DNA of 40,793 bases from a virus. The stretch is taken from positions 1 to 40,793 of the IMG/VR virus record IMGVR_UViG_3300032315_001328. One strand, 5' to 3'. The notes under the pieces are model-generated. The model was not told where the DNA came from and ran no database searches. It was given only the letters and a program-made list of their open reading frames with translations. Positions within the stretch are counted from its first letter, which is position 1, and every line of letters begins with the position of its first letter. Positions 31,689 through 40,393 of the stretch are shown piece after piece. Position numbers and translations under genes: made by a program.

Positions 31689-34246
31689 ATCTTTTTAATT
31701 TCGCTTAATTTCATATATATTTGATGATCTTGAACGGCTACTAAATCAGCAAATATGCAGTCTTCTTTTTTAATACCTTTGACTATTACAATATTCTTTT
31801 CCTCTGGATTCTTATTTCCATTCAAGGTTTTGCAATTTTCTATCTTATCATTAAATAATAATACATTAATATCGCCAGATTCGTCTGAAACTTTAAGTCT
31901 TAGATATTTGGTTTTCTTCTCGTTCTTTGATATACCAGAATGTACATCAGTAACTTCTCCAACTAATGCTACTTTTTGATTTACTGGCAAATCCATGATT
32001 TCATCAATAAACAATAAATCTTCTCTCTTTTCATTAAAGATATCTTTTAATGTTCTTTCGTAAGTATAGCCTAAAAGTCTTTTTTCATAATACCAATTAG
32101 CAAAACTTTCGCTCTTGCTATTTTGATTGTATATTTTAAGGTAGGGTTCGTATTTAGTTTTAATTGTATCTAATCTAGAGCTCTTAATTATAACTTTATT
32201 CTTTTCATCAGTAAATGTATTTAAATGTTTAATGATTCTAATAAGATCATAATCAAATTGTTCGGCAAATGAAAGTGCATATTTCTTTTCTTTTGATGTT
32301 AATATATTCCAAAGTTGAGCTTCTAATACTATTTTACTTCTAGATTGTTTAAATCCAGTTAAAGCTCCAGCTTGAATCAACGAACATAATACTCCGATGT
32401 TAAGATCTGCTTCTTCTGCTGCTTGAAAAATTTCAAACTTATTAGAGTACTTGTTTCTAAATCCATTTAACTTCTCAATTGACTTATCTGAAATACCTTT
32501 AATTGATAATAATCCAAATCTAATATCAGAGCCTTCTATTGAAAAATCCATCTGAGATTTAATGATATGAGGTTTTAATAATTTAATATCAAAGTGACCC
32601 ATTTCTTTTTGAATTTTAGATATTTCACCAATTGGATCTGGTTCATTTCTAGTCATCTTTAATAGAGATAAAAAGAATTGTTGAGGATAGTTGAACTTTA
32701 AATAAATAGTAATCGCAGCCAAAGCTGCATAAGCGATTGAATGTGATTTATTAAATGAATAGTTTGCTGAATCCTCCAAGATTTTCCATAAGATTTCCCC
32801 TACTTCTTTTGGAAGTTTATTTTCTTTAATCTTATCTTCGATCTTCTTTTTCCAAGCTTTAATTTCTTCGGTTTTCTTTTTACCTACAATTCTTCTTAAA
32901 ATTTCTGCTTCATCTAAGGTGAATCCAATTTTATGAGCCATCTTCATTAATTGCTCTTGATACAAAGCTACTCCACCAGTATCTTTTAATATGTCATCGA
33001 AGAATGGATGGATGCTTTCAGATTGTTGAAAATTAGTATGAGCAGCATATTTATCAGCAAATTGCAAAGCTCCAGGTCTAGCTAAAGCTAAAACTCCACT
33101 TAATTCTTCTAGGTTCTTAGGCTTAACTTTTTGACAAACTTTAAAATTAGTTTCTGCTTCAATTTGAAATAGGCCATGAGGATTTCTTAGGTCTTGTAGA
33201 TTTCTATAAATAGACTCATCATTCAAGTCAATATCGATTATTTTTTTACCAATACTTTTACAAACATCATCTACTACAGAAACGCTTCTTAAGCCTAGAA
33301 TATCAAGTTTAATATTAAATAATGAAACCCAACTCATATCAAAACTTGATACCGCTTCTTTGTCTCCAGATAATTCAGTTGGACAAGATTTTTCTAAATC
33401 ATTATAAGATAACAAAACTCCAGATGGATGAACGCCTTTATTTTTGATTAAGTTTCTTAGTTTAAGAGCAACGGCATAAATATCTTTATTAGATTCGCAC
33501 CATTCTTTAAATTTAGGAACTTCGTCAAAAGCTGTTGTAATATCTTTAACTTGTCCGAAAATCTTTGGAATCATGGATGATACTTCTGTCATCTCTTGTT
33601 CTGATTTTTCTCCAACGATTTTTCCGCACTCCTTAATTAAGAGTTTTCCACTTAATGTATTTAATGTCAAAATTTTACTAGTCTTACCTTTGAATTGTTC
33701 TTCTAGGTATTGTAGAACTTTATGCCTATTATAATAACAAATATCCAAATCTACGTCACACATTAAACTACCATCTAAATAGGTCACTCCATCAACAACT
33801 TGCTTTTTGGCTCTAATCTTAGATATAAATCTTTCAAAATAAAGATCATATTTAACTGGATCAATTTGAGTAACTCCAATTAGATATAGTATAAGAGAAC
33901 CAGCTGCTGAACCTCTACCTAATCCAACTGGAATGTTGTTCTTATTGCAATAATCAATAACACTCCAAACCAAAATAATATAATCAATAAACTCTAATTC
34001 TTTAAGAGTTTCTAATTCGTACTTTGCTCTTTCAATATATTTTTTATATAAATCAGAATCTTTCTTAAGATTTAATTTTTTAAATCCTTTTAAAGCTAAT
34101 GCTCTCAGGAATTCATAATTTGATACATCTTCACTTACTTCTAAGTCATGCTTATATTCATTATCTATTTTAAATTCTGGAAGTCTTACTCCATAAAGAG
34201 GTAGATCCACTTGATCAAATAAACTATTAAAATCTTTATTCGTCAT
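31685..34246 (-). CDS. dnaE: DNA polymerase III alpha subunit, catalytic core without PHP domain
   Basis: This 853-residue protein is a bacterial family C replicase lacking the usual N-terminal PHP domain. Family landmarks run in order: GLGRGSAAGSLILYLIGVTQ (near 108), CDVDLDIC with catalytic Asp166 and Asp168, NKGVHPSGVLLS, KLDILGLRS with the third catalytic Asp315, GLFQIEAETN, LALARPGA, GGVALYQEQLMK, RRIVGKKK, and YSFNKSHSIAYAALAA. An OB-fold lies near the C-terminus (VALVGEVTDVHSG, KYLRLKVSDESGDINVLLF). Cellular DnaE has about 1160 residues; the missing part is the separate gene at 35611-36369. The start overlaps the upstream small gene by 11 bases. All three catalytic aspartates are intact, so the enzyme should be active. 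Confidence 0.95.
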   Translation of the reverse strand: MTNKDFNSLFDQVDLPLYGVRLPEFKIDNEYKHDLEVSEDVSNYEFLRALALKGFKKLNLKKDSDLYKKYIERAKYELETLKELEFIDYIILVWSVIDYCNKNNIPVGLGRGSAAGSLILYLIGVTQIDPVKYDLYFERFISKIRAKKQVVDGVTYLDGSLMCDVDLDICYYNRHKVLQYLEEQFKGKTSKILTLNTLSGKLLIKECGKIVGEKSEQEMTEVSSMIPKIFGQVKDITTAFDEVPKFKEWCESNKDIYAVALKLRNLIKNKGVHPSGVLLSYNDLEKSCPTELSGDKEAVSSFDMSWVSLFNIKLDILGLRSVSVVDDVCKSIGKKIIDIDLNDESIYRNLQDLRNPHGLFQIEAETNFKVCQKVKPKNLEELSGVLALARPGALQFADKYAAHTNFQQSESIHPFFDDILKDTGGVALYQEQLMKMAHKIGFTLDEAEILRRIVGKKKTEEIKAWKKKIEDKIKENKLPKEVGEILWKILEDSANYSFNKSHSIAYAALAAITIYLKFNYPQQFFLSLLKMTRNEPDPIGEISKIQKEMGHFDIKLLKPHIIKSQMDFSIEGSDIRFGLLSIKGISDKSIEKLNGFRNKYSNKFEIFQAAEEADLNIGVLCSLIQAGALTGFKQSRSKIVLEAQLWNILTSKEKKYALSFAEQFDYDLIRIIKHLNTFTDEKNKVIIKSSRLDTIKTKYEPYLKIYNQNSKSESFANWYYEKRLLGYTYERTLKDIFNEKREDLLFIDEIMDLPVNQKVALVGEVTDVHSGISKNEKKTKYLRLKVSDESGDINVLLFNDKIENCKTLNGNKNPEEKNIVIVKGIKKEDCIFADLVAVQDHQIYMKLSEIKKI

Positions 34247-34454
34247 CTTCTTCCTCTCTTTGTATTTTATCTATTTGTTTATCAAAAGCCGCCAATCCAG
34301 TAGCTAAGATTCTCATAGAAGACTTATCTTTTAAGTGAAAAAATACATCTGCTTTTCCTTGCTTTTTACCTTTTTGAACAGTTATTAGAAGATATTCTAT
34401 ATTACTATCTTCTAGTTTTTGCGTCAAGTCATATACATCATCTAGAGATCCCAT
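34236..34454 (-). CDS. Small acidic-tailed protein in the replicase operon
   Basis: The ATG at 34454 follows the exonuclease stop by one base and gives 72 residues (MGSLDDVYDL); a TTG at 34466 would add four. The middle has a strand pair (YLLITVQKGKKQGKADVFF) followed by a helix with MRILATGLAAFDKQIDKI, and the C-terminus is acidic (REEEDDE). The pattern resembles the 88-residue protein at the far right of the window. It lies between the exonuclease and polymerase genes and may be an accessory of the replicase. The function is unknown. Confidence 0.6.
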   Translation of the reverse strand: MGSLDDVYDLTQKLEDSNIEYLLITVQKGKKQGKADVFFHLKDKSSMRILATGLAAFDKQIDKIQREEEDDE

Positions 34455-34455
34455 A

Positions 34456-35094
34456 TTATAACTCAATTTGCCACTTTAGCTTATTCCAAACTTTTAAGTT
34501 AAGATCAAGATCGTTAATTGCATCATGCAATTTATCATAGTCATGATCTATACTATTCTCTTTACCAAGGAATGTCAAGCTGCTTTTTACATCTTTTCGT
34601 TTTGTATGATACGTTTTATATTGATATTCTAATAAATCAGTATTAGGTTTATATGGAGTTCCATACTTTATTCCTCTGGCTATACAATTAGTATCAATTA
34701 TTTTGTTCATTAAATGATCCCAATGACAACCCATAGATTCATATAGTTCTTTAATTAGGAAAATATCGAAACCAAGAATATTATGTCCAACAATATAATC
34801 TGCATGATCTAACCAATCTTTAATTGTAGGAAATGCTTCTTTAATATCGAGTCCTTCTTTTTGAACTTTCTTATGGTCGTATCTTGTGATTCTCGCTGCA
34901 TCATCGCTAATTTTTAAATCAGTATTCCATTTAATATAAAAATTCTTACTATCGGTTTTATAATCACCTTTTGCTTTTATCATTCCAATTTGCCAAGGTA
35001 AGTTGTGACAGAAATTCAAACAAAGATTAAATGTTTCTAAGTCAATAAAAACAAAGGTCTTACTCTTGTCGTATCTTAATAAATGTTCGTCCAT
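34456..35094 (-). CDS. DEDDh 3'-5' exonuclease (proofreading, epsilon-like)
   Basis: This 212-residue protein has all DnaQ-type residues: FIDLE (Asp18, Glu20), HNILGFD (Asp110) and the final HDAIND (His190, Asp195). This marks it as a DEDDh exonuclease using two metal ions. DnaE-type polymerases lack their own exonuclease, so this protein is the obvious proofreader of the split polymerase III alpha encoded next to it. It starts one base after the upstream stop and without a Shine-Dalgarno, indicating coupling. There is no extra clamp-binding or tau-binding domain beyond the core. Confidence 0.9.
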   Translation of the reverse strand: MDEHLLRYDKSKTFVFIDLETFNLCLNFCHNLPWQIGMIKAKGDYKTDSKNFYIKWNTDLKISDDAARITRYDHKKVQKEGLDIKEAFPTIKDWLDHADYIVGHNILGFDIFLIKELYESMGCHWDHLMNKIIDTNCIARGIKYGTPYKPNTDLLEYQYKTYHTKRKDVKSSLTFLGKENSIDHDYDKLHDAINDLDLNLKVWNKLKWQIEL

Positions 35095-35095
35095 A

Positions 35096-35614
35096 TTATC
35101 CTAAATCTGCAAATGGATCATCAGTTGAGATATTCTGATCATATTTTTCGTATATATGATATGGCACTTTCATATCTCTGATATTATAATGCCATTCTAA
35201 ATGCTCTAACTTGTTTTGCTTGAACCAATTTCCATTATCTTCCGTAAGATTATACATATGAAATGCGTTGAGATTTTCTGCGAAAGCAACAATATAAACT
35301 GGAGCTTTTAACATATTAGCAAACCAAACGCTCATATATTTTTGTTGATCTCTTTTAGAGTATCTTGTTAATATTGATTCGAAATATTTTGGCGGAGGCA
35401 CGCGTGTATAATCATCAATTCTGGTTAATTCTAATACTGCTCTAGCTTCTGGTATTTTATTTTCAAATGTTACGCAAATCAAGTCTTGATCTATTGCGTA
35501 TAGTCCACTTTCATTATAAAGCATATTCCTATAGGGAAGAGTTCTGTCTTCATTGTCTGTTCTTTGACGAACTTTATTTCCATACTCATTAACAATTTTT
35601 TCTATAGTTTTCAT
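35096..35614 (-). CDS. Unknown 172-residue protein within the split replicase operon
   Basis: The protein starts at an ATGA overlap with the PHP gene stop and ends one base before the exonuclease start. Visible segments are GLYAIDQDLICVTFENKIP, AVLELTRIDDYTRVPPPKY, and a helix and strand (SVWFANMLKAPVYIVAFAEN). The arrangement of an acidic strand, an LEL strand and a later helix-strand recalls restriction-endonuclease folds, but the ExK lysine is missing (ELT). The last residues are STDDPFADLG, similar to the end of the Fe-S nuclease upstream. Function is unknown; a replication role follows from the tight operon. Confidence 0.55.
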   Translation of the reverse strand: MKTIEKIVNEYGNKVRQRTDNEDRTLPYRNMLYNESGLYAIDQDLICVTFENKIPEARAVLELTRIDDYTRVPPPKYFESILTRYSKRDQQKYMSVWFANMLKAPVYIVAFAENLNAFHMYNLTEDNGNWFKQNKLEHLEWHYNIRDMKVPYHIYEKYDQNISTDDPFADLG

Positions 35615-36369
35615 TTATTTTTAGTGGATAAGCTTTCAAAAGAAAATCGATTACTGGTCATATGTGATAATTCTGGTTTATTTAAAGTGGTTCGATTATT
35701 AATACATCTGAAGGTTAAATATGCTTTAAAATCCTTGCCGTTTTTATAGTAGATACTTTTAGTATTTAGAGTTTCTAGTTTATTAGCTTTGGCATAAGCT
35801 AAAACTTTATCCTTAATGATATGATCAAATGGAAGACTATTATTTTCAATGAATAATATTGGTCTGGTAAACTCTAAATCTGGTACACAAACTGTTCCTC
35901 TTAATGTGTTATTAAAAATGAAAGAATCATAAAATGGAATACATAAGATTAAGTTCTTATCGCTCCATAATGATTTTAAAGTTTTGAAATCTATTCTTGG
36001 TTCATAATAAAAACCATCTTTCGCAGCAGTTGAAAATATTTTAATTAAATCTTTATAGCCTTGTTCGTTTTTAAAAAATATAACTACTTTAGAAGTTTTT
36101 TGACGAGACTCCTCTGATCTTTCAGTCATATCATCGTTTATAGAAATCCTTAATCCATATCTTAAGTTGATATTATATTTCTTGGTATTGGTATAAGCCT
36201 GCAGAAACGAAGTCATATTATCTTCAACGAGATTAATTTCTTTTAAATTATTATCTTTAGCAATATCTATAATAGAGTCTGGCTGATTGTCCTCTTTCTC
36301 TTCGTCTTCAAGAGTAAGGATAGATCTTCCAATACTAAAATGAGACTTAAATAATGGTAGTACTTCCAT
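35611..36369 (-). CDS. Stand-alone, degenerate PHP domain of DNA polymerase III alpha
   Basis: The 252 residues follow the N-terminal PHP region of DnaE: LPLFKSHFSIGRSIL in place of the VHLHVHSxYSxxDG start, IAKDNNLKEINLVED in place of the ALTD strand, then NLRYGLRISI, VVIFFKNEQGYKDLIKIFS, GFYYEPRIDFKTLK and LILCIPFYDSFIF. Most metal-binding histidines of the active PHP site are lost, so it is probably structural, stabilising the polymerase core encoded three genes downstream. It has its own perfect promoter, and the ATG is 6 bases after the -10 box. Assignment is by order and spacing of segments and is supported by the missing PHP in the polymerase gene. Confidence 0.75.
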   Translation of the reverse strand: MEVLPLFKSHFSIGRSILTLEDEEKEDNQPDSIIDIAKDNNLKEINLVEDNMTSFLQAYTNTKKYNINLRYGLRISINDDMTERSEESRQKTSKVVIFFKNEQGYKDLIKIFSTAAKDGFYYEPRIDFKTLKSLWSDKNLILCIPFYDSFIFNNTLRGTVCVPDLEFTRPILFIENNSLPFDHIIKDKVLAYAKANKLETLNTKSIYYKNGKDFKAYLTFRCINNRTTLNKPELSHMTSNRFSFESLSTKNK

Positions 36370-36375
36370 TTGGAT

Positions 36376-36404
36376 ATTATAATTAATATATATTCTAGTG
36401 TCAA
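36376..36404 (-). promoter_or_regulatory. Consensus promoter TTGACA-17-TATAAT before the PHP gene
   Basis: On the minus strand TTGACA (36404-36399) and TATAAT (36381-36376) match the housekeeping consensus at all twelve positions with a 17-base spacer. The ATG at 36369 follows 6 bases after the -10 box, so transcription from the usual start point would yield a leaderless mRNA. It lies in the 38-base gap after the Fe-S nuclease gene. Confidence 0.85.
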
Positions 36405-36407
36405 TAG

Positions 36408-37370
36408 CTAATTTAAATCAGCAAAATCATCGCTACTTTTAGTGACTTGGCTTTGTGGCCATTTAGGACAACCTTCATATTTTCTAGTTTCTACTTTAAA
36501 TCCTTTAATATCTTTGAAATTATTCTCTAAACTTGTCTCAACTATTTCGCCTTTATCATTTAATTTGATATAATATTCATAAGGATCTTTATATGGACAT
36601 TTCCATCCACCTATTTTGCACATCCATTTATTCTTTTCACTATCTATTGCAAAATTTGCTTTAGCAGAATTTTCATCAAATTTATCAACGTAATCATTAA
36701 TATGCTCTAAATAATGTTCAAAACCAGTAATTTGTTCGTCTGTAAAAGTTAACTCTTGAATAGGTTGCTTTGGAAATCTAAGAAATAAGAACTTTACAAT
36801 AGGCTTTAATTTGGGCCATAATTTCTTACTTGCTAGACTATACATCATGGCTTGAATATTAGCTTCAAGGTCATCACCCCTAAACTTGTATTTGGAGCTC
36901 TTATAGTCGATTATATGCATTTCTTTTTTGGTTTTAACGGGTTTGTCTATAAAGCCTCGAATACGATATTTAGGCTCTTGGCTTTCTATATCAAATGGGT
37001 ATTCTGGTTTAACTATATATCCGTGTTGACCAAAGAAATCGTGTTTTAAACCTACTAAAATCATATCATTTAATAGTTTATAATTACTATCATCTAATTT
37101 AACTTTTTTGGCTAATTTTTTAACTAGAGTATCGACACCTTTATCTCCATTAATAGCATTCTTTTTAATTATTCTATTATAGTTCTCAAGGTGTCTTTTA
37201 TTTAAAAGCAATTCAAAAACTGTATGACAAATTGTTCCTCTTAAAGCTCCATCATTTTGAGATTGCGGGACTTTAGTATGATAGTTATTCCAATAAACCC
37301 AAGAACAAGTTTCAAGGGTTTTAATTCTAGAAGCTGAAAGAACTTTTAAATTTTTGGTTTCTTCTGCCAT
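36408..37370 (-). CDS. Cas4/RecB-type PD-(D/E)XK nuclease with Fe-S cluster cysteines
   Basis: This 320-residue protein shows the RecB/AddB/Cas4 layout: LSASRIKTLETCSWVYW with Cys22, GTICHTVFE with His49, GFIDKP with Asp142, HIIDYKSSK with Asp155 and Lys157, and the QAMMYSLA helix. Three further cysteines close the protein (Cys251, Cys258, Cys301), matching a 4Fe-4S cluster with Cys22. Such nucleases trim DNA ends in recombination and replication. The gene starts 25 bases inside the primase gene's end, so it is translationally coupled. The C-terminal peptide SSDDFADLN resembles the end of the unknown protein at 35096-35614. Confidence 0.88.
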   Translation of the reverse strand: MAEETKNLKVLSASRIKTLETCSWVYWNNYHTKVPQSQNDGALRGTICHTVFELLLNKRHLENYNRIIKKNAINGDKGVDTLVKKLAKKVKLDDSNYKLLNDMILVGLKHDFFGQHGYIVKPEYPFDIESQEPKYRIRGFIDKPVKTKKEMHIIDYKSSKYKFRGDDLEANIQAMMYSLASKKLWPKLKPIVKFLFLRFPKQPIQELTFTDEQITGFEHYLEHINDYVDKFDENSAKANFAIDSEKNKWMCKIGGWKCPYKDPYEYYIKLNDKGEIVETSLENNFKDIKGFKVETRKYEGCPKWPQSQVTKSSDDFADLN

Positions 37371-38260
37371 TGTAGTATTTCTTCGGCGTTCATTTCGCCA
37401 AAATCTTTCTTGGATGGTAATCTAATCTCTAATTGTCTCGAATCAAAATATCTTAATAATTTATTATAAGCTTTTTCTGCTGCAACATTACCTGCTCTAT
37501 TTTTTTCTTGATCATTATTGAATGATATATAAATTTTAGTAGGATCTACTTTTAGTAAAACATTCAAAATTGATACGCTAACTTCTAATCCGAAAGTAAC
37601 TATTGTATTTTTAATTCCAGCGTCCCACAAAGATAAACAATCTCCAATGCTTTCTATTAAGAATACTTCTTTGGAGTTTTGAATATCATCAATGTTTAAA
37701 AACAAAGGATAGCACCAATTGATTTTTTCTCCCAAATGCTTCCATTTGATTTTGCTTTGAGAGTTCAAATCTCTTCCAGAAAATCCTACAATATCTTTTT
37801 TACTATTAAGAATTGGAAATACATATCTATTTTTCATCTTGCCATTATCCGCTACTCCACCCAAAAACAACTTTAGAGTTTCTTGAGAGACTCCTCTGTT
37901 TGTCCAATAAGAGTGATCTTTTTTTAATTTTAAAAGTAAATCTTTATCAAAAGTTTTTGTAGATTTAATCTTTGGTTTTTCGTCTTTGAGAACGGTACTT
38001 CCAACAAAGTTTTTTTCTTTAAGCCATGTTTTCGCTTGATCTTGAGTTTCCAGTTTTAAGCTGAGTTTAATTAAAGTAGCAAAATCCCCACTTATGTTCT
38101 CTTTGAAATCGACCCAGTTTCCAGAATCTTTATAAATTCTCAAAACAGAATCATTATCGCTATCTCTATAGATTGGTCTTGTTCTGTATTCTTTTCCACA
38201 ATCTTTAAGTGAATAACCTATGTTGGTTAACACTTCGTGAATATTTACTCCACTTTCCAT
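37346..38260 (-). CDS. Toprim (DnaG-like) DNA primase
   Basis: This 304-residue protein has a primase-type N-terminal part without zinc-binding cysteines (RIYKDSGNWVDFKENISGDF resembles the CHC2 fold). The DnaG core follows: YWTNRGVSQETLKLF and NRYVFPILNSKKDIVGFSGR, then the Toprim domain with LIESIGDCLSL (Glu203, Asp207) and ISFNND (Asp250), then RAGNVAAEKAY. The usual DxD is written FNND here. PSKKDFGEMN is the typical strand after Toprim. It lacks the C-terminal helicase-binding domain; cellular DnaG is about twice as long. It overlaps the ThyX gene by 16 bases and presumably primes DNA for the helicase and polymerase in this operon. Confidence 0.85.
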   Translation of the reverse strand: MESGVNIHEVLTNIGYSLKDCGKEYRTRPIYRDSDNDSVLRIYKDSGNWVDFKENISGDFATLIKLSLKLETQDQAKTWLKEKNFVGSTVLKDEKPKIKSTKTFDKDLLLKLKKDHSYWTNRGVSQETLKLFLGGVADNGKMKNRYVFPILNSKKDIVGFSGRDLNSQSKIKWKHLGEKINWCYPLFLNIDDIQNSKEVFLIESIGDCLSLWDAGIKNTIVTFGLEVSVSILNVLLKVDPTKIYISFNNDQEKNRAGNVAAEKAYNKLLRYFDSRQLEIRLPSKKDFGEMNAEEILQWQKKPKI

Positions 38261-38904
38261 TGTAATGCCTCACTTATAGTTGGAAAATTTTTAATAAAAA
38301 TACTTTTACATTCATCTGCGATTAATCTGTGTTCTTTTTGAGTATTCTTTTCTGTTCTTAAATCAATATAATGAACCCAGCTTCTAAGAGATCCTTTCAT
38401 ATACATTGTTGTCTCTGTGGTTAATGGAAGAATCATTCGGGCTACTTCTTTTGCTACTCCTCCTTGAATCATTTTGTTGTAAGCTATAGTTGAAGCTTCT
38501 ATCGCTTCTTGGACGGAAGTATATAAATCGGCATATCTTAAATCTGTTGGGTCTAATAAGTTCTCACCTACTTGGCGGTTTTTATCTCCTTGCAGTCTGA
38601 ATTCAATATCTTCAAAATCTGTTGCGACACTATACCTTTGACTAAATTCTTGAAAACTAAATGATCTATGTCTTAAGATTTGCGCTGCAATTGCTCTGCT
38701 GGTTTTAATTTCAACCGTCATATCAACCATTTCAAATGGACTCCAATGTTTGTGTTTAATCAAGAAACCAAGTAATTTTGGAGCACTTTCTGAATTCATT
38801 TGATTGGATGGATTACTTACTCTGGCACAATAAGCAACTAAATCTTCTGCATTTTGTAGTCCTTCAATATCTGGTTTAGTTATAGATATTAATTTTACGT
38901 TCAT
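38245..38904 (-). CDS. thyX: FAD-dependent thymidylate synthase ThyX
   Basis: This 219-residue protein contains the ThyX signature RHRSFSFQEFSQR (Arg78, His79, Arg80, Ser88), preceded by HKHWSPFEMVD and followed by a C-terminal LRSWVHYIDLRTEKNTQKEH segment. It makes dTMP from dUMP using methylenetetrahydrofolate and reduced FAD, helping an AT-rich phage meet its need for thymidine. The length is normal for the family. The ATG overlaps the helicase stop (ATGA), so the two are coupled. Confidence 0.95.
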   Translation of the reverse strand: MNVKLISITKPDIEGLQNAEDLVAYCARVSNPSNQMNSESAPKLLGFLIKHKHWSPFEMVDMTVEIKTSRAIAAQILRHRSFSFQEFSQRYSVATDFEDIEFRLQGDKNRQVGENLLDPTDLRYADLYTSVQEAIEASTIAYNKMIQGGVAKEVARMILPLTTETTMYMKGSLRSWVHYIDLRTEKNTQKEHRLIADECKSIFIKNFPTISEALQWKVE

Positions 38905-40385
38905 AATAATTCTCCATCATTTGCGCTTTGGTCATTTAATTGGTACTGTTCTCTTTGTCTTGTGGCGATGTCATGTAAAGATCCTCGTTCTTCAATCTTA
39001 AAGTTTTGTACATTATAATTTAAATAATTTTGCGCCCATGTTTCTTTGCCAGTAGCATCTAGTCTTCTAACCAAATCTTGATGACCAGCTGCTTCTCTAC
39101 CTTGGAATCTAGTCTTAGTTGGAATTAACTTATGAGTTCCAAATTGTTGACCATCCAAAGCTAATTCATCTAATGTTTTTCTTCTGAAAATCGCTACGAA
39201 TGAAGCGAACCATTGTAGTCTATCTGACAATGAAATAGCTGAACTATCATCAACAACTGCTGAAGCGTTTCTATTAAAGTTTTCTCCAGTTCTATTGAGT
39301 TGCATAGCTGTTACGATTGGACAATTAATTTCTTCTGAAATTCTTTTAAGCTTATCAATCTTATCTCCAATCGCTTGATGCTCTGCCCAATTCTGCCCAA
39401 CCTTTTCTCCAGTTAATTTAATGTAATCATAAGCAATCAGAGCTTGATTTCCTCTGCCTACTTTAGACAAATACCATCTACGAATCATAGAGCAGATTTG
39501 ATCAATGTTTTTACTGCCAACGTGATAATGATAATGCTCGTAATTTTTAATGTGCGCCCAAGCTGCTCTAACTTTTTTAGTCATGTCTTCATTTTTACGC
39601 CAATTTCCAGTTTCAAGATACCACATGGGTACATCTGATATAGAGGATACCATTCTTAATTGAATATCAAAGGTCTGCATTTCTGTATCTAGAATTAATG
39701 TTTTTACTTTGTTCTTTGGATTCTTTGCTACATTAAAACATATGTCATTTATCCAAGTAGATTTTCCTTGACCTGGACGACTTACGATTGCATAAATGTT
39801 TCCATTTTTTAAACCACCATAAAGTCTGTTAAACTCTGGATAACCAGTAATTAAACCAGAGTCTTCTTTGGGATTATTTCCTAATTCTTCAATTATATCC
39901 TCGACTCCTTCAAATAAATTGATTGGCTCGTCCTTTGAGATGTAAGATGAAATTTTATTATTATAAATAGAATCTGCTTCGGCTATGATTTTATCGATTG
40001 CGTCGTCACCATTTTTTGTTATAAAAGATTTTAATTTATCTGCTGTTTGTATTATCTCTCTACGTATTCTTAATTTCATTAATTCTTTGCAAGCGTTCAT
40101 CGTGGCTTCTTCTGTGATTTGAGAGAACGCCAAGTTTTCGATGTAGTCAAATATGTTAATATCGTCTTTAAAAGATATACCAAGATTTTTAATCTTTTCT
40201 GCTAAAAGTACTTTATCTACTTTTTCGCCTTTATGAGCTATGCTTTTATAAACAGAATATATAGTAGAATGAACTTCATTAAAGAAGTCCGTATCATTTA
40301 AGAAAATATCTACTTCTGCAAATAGGTTTTGATATTTAATTAAGCCACTTAATACATGTCGTTCTACTTGAATAGAATAAATCAT
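38901..40385 (-). CDS. dnaB: Replicative DNA helicase, DnaB-like
   Basis: Starting at the ATG at 40385, this 494-residue protein has a DnaB N-terminal domain (residues about 1-110). The RecA-like motor domain follows, with Walker A SRPGQGKST (Lys208), LDTEMQ, Walker B-like ALIAYDYIKL, and TAMQLNRTG. A TTG at 40388 would add only one residue. Length and motif order fit hexameric replicative helicases. It has a TTGACT-17-TATCAT promoter with the ATG 8 bases after the -10 box. The C-terminus ends in NDGELL, similar to the ssDNA-binding-like protein's NDGELW. Confidence 0.95.
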   Translation of the reverse strand: MIYSIQVERHVLSGLIKYQNLFAEVDIFLNDTDFFNEVHSTIYSVYKSIAHKGEKVDKVLLAEKIKNLGISFKDDINIFDYIENLAFSQITEEATMNACKELMKLRIRREIIQTADKLKSFITKNGDDAIDKIIAEADSIYNNKISSYISKDEPINLFEGVEDIIEELGNNPKEDSGLITGYPEFNRLYGGLKNGNIYAIVSRPGQGKSTWINDICFNVAKNPKNKVKTLILDTEMQTFDIQLRMVSSISDVPMWYLETGNWRKNEDMTKKVRAAWAHIKNYEHYHYHVGSKNIDQICSMIRRWYLSKVGRGNQALIAYDYIKLTGEKVGQNWAEHQAIGDKIDKLKRISEEINCPIVTAMQLNRTGENFNRNASAVVDDSSAISLSDRLQWFASFVAIFRRKTLDELALDGQQFGTHKLIPTKTRFQGREAAGHQDLVRRLDATGKETWAQNYLNYNVQNFKIEERGSLHDIATRQREQYQLNDQSANDGELL

Positions 40386-40393
40386 CAACAGTT

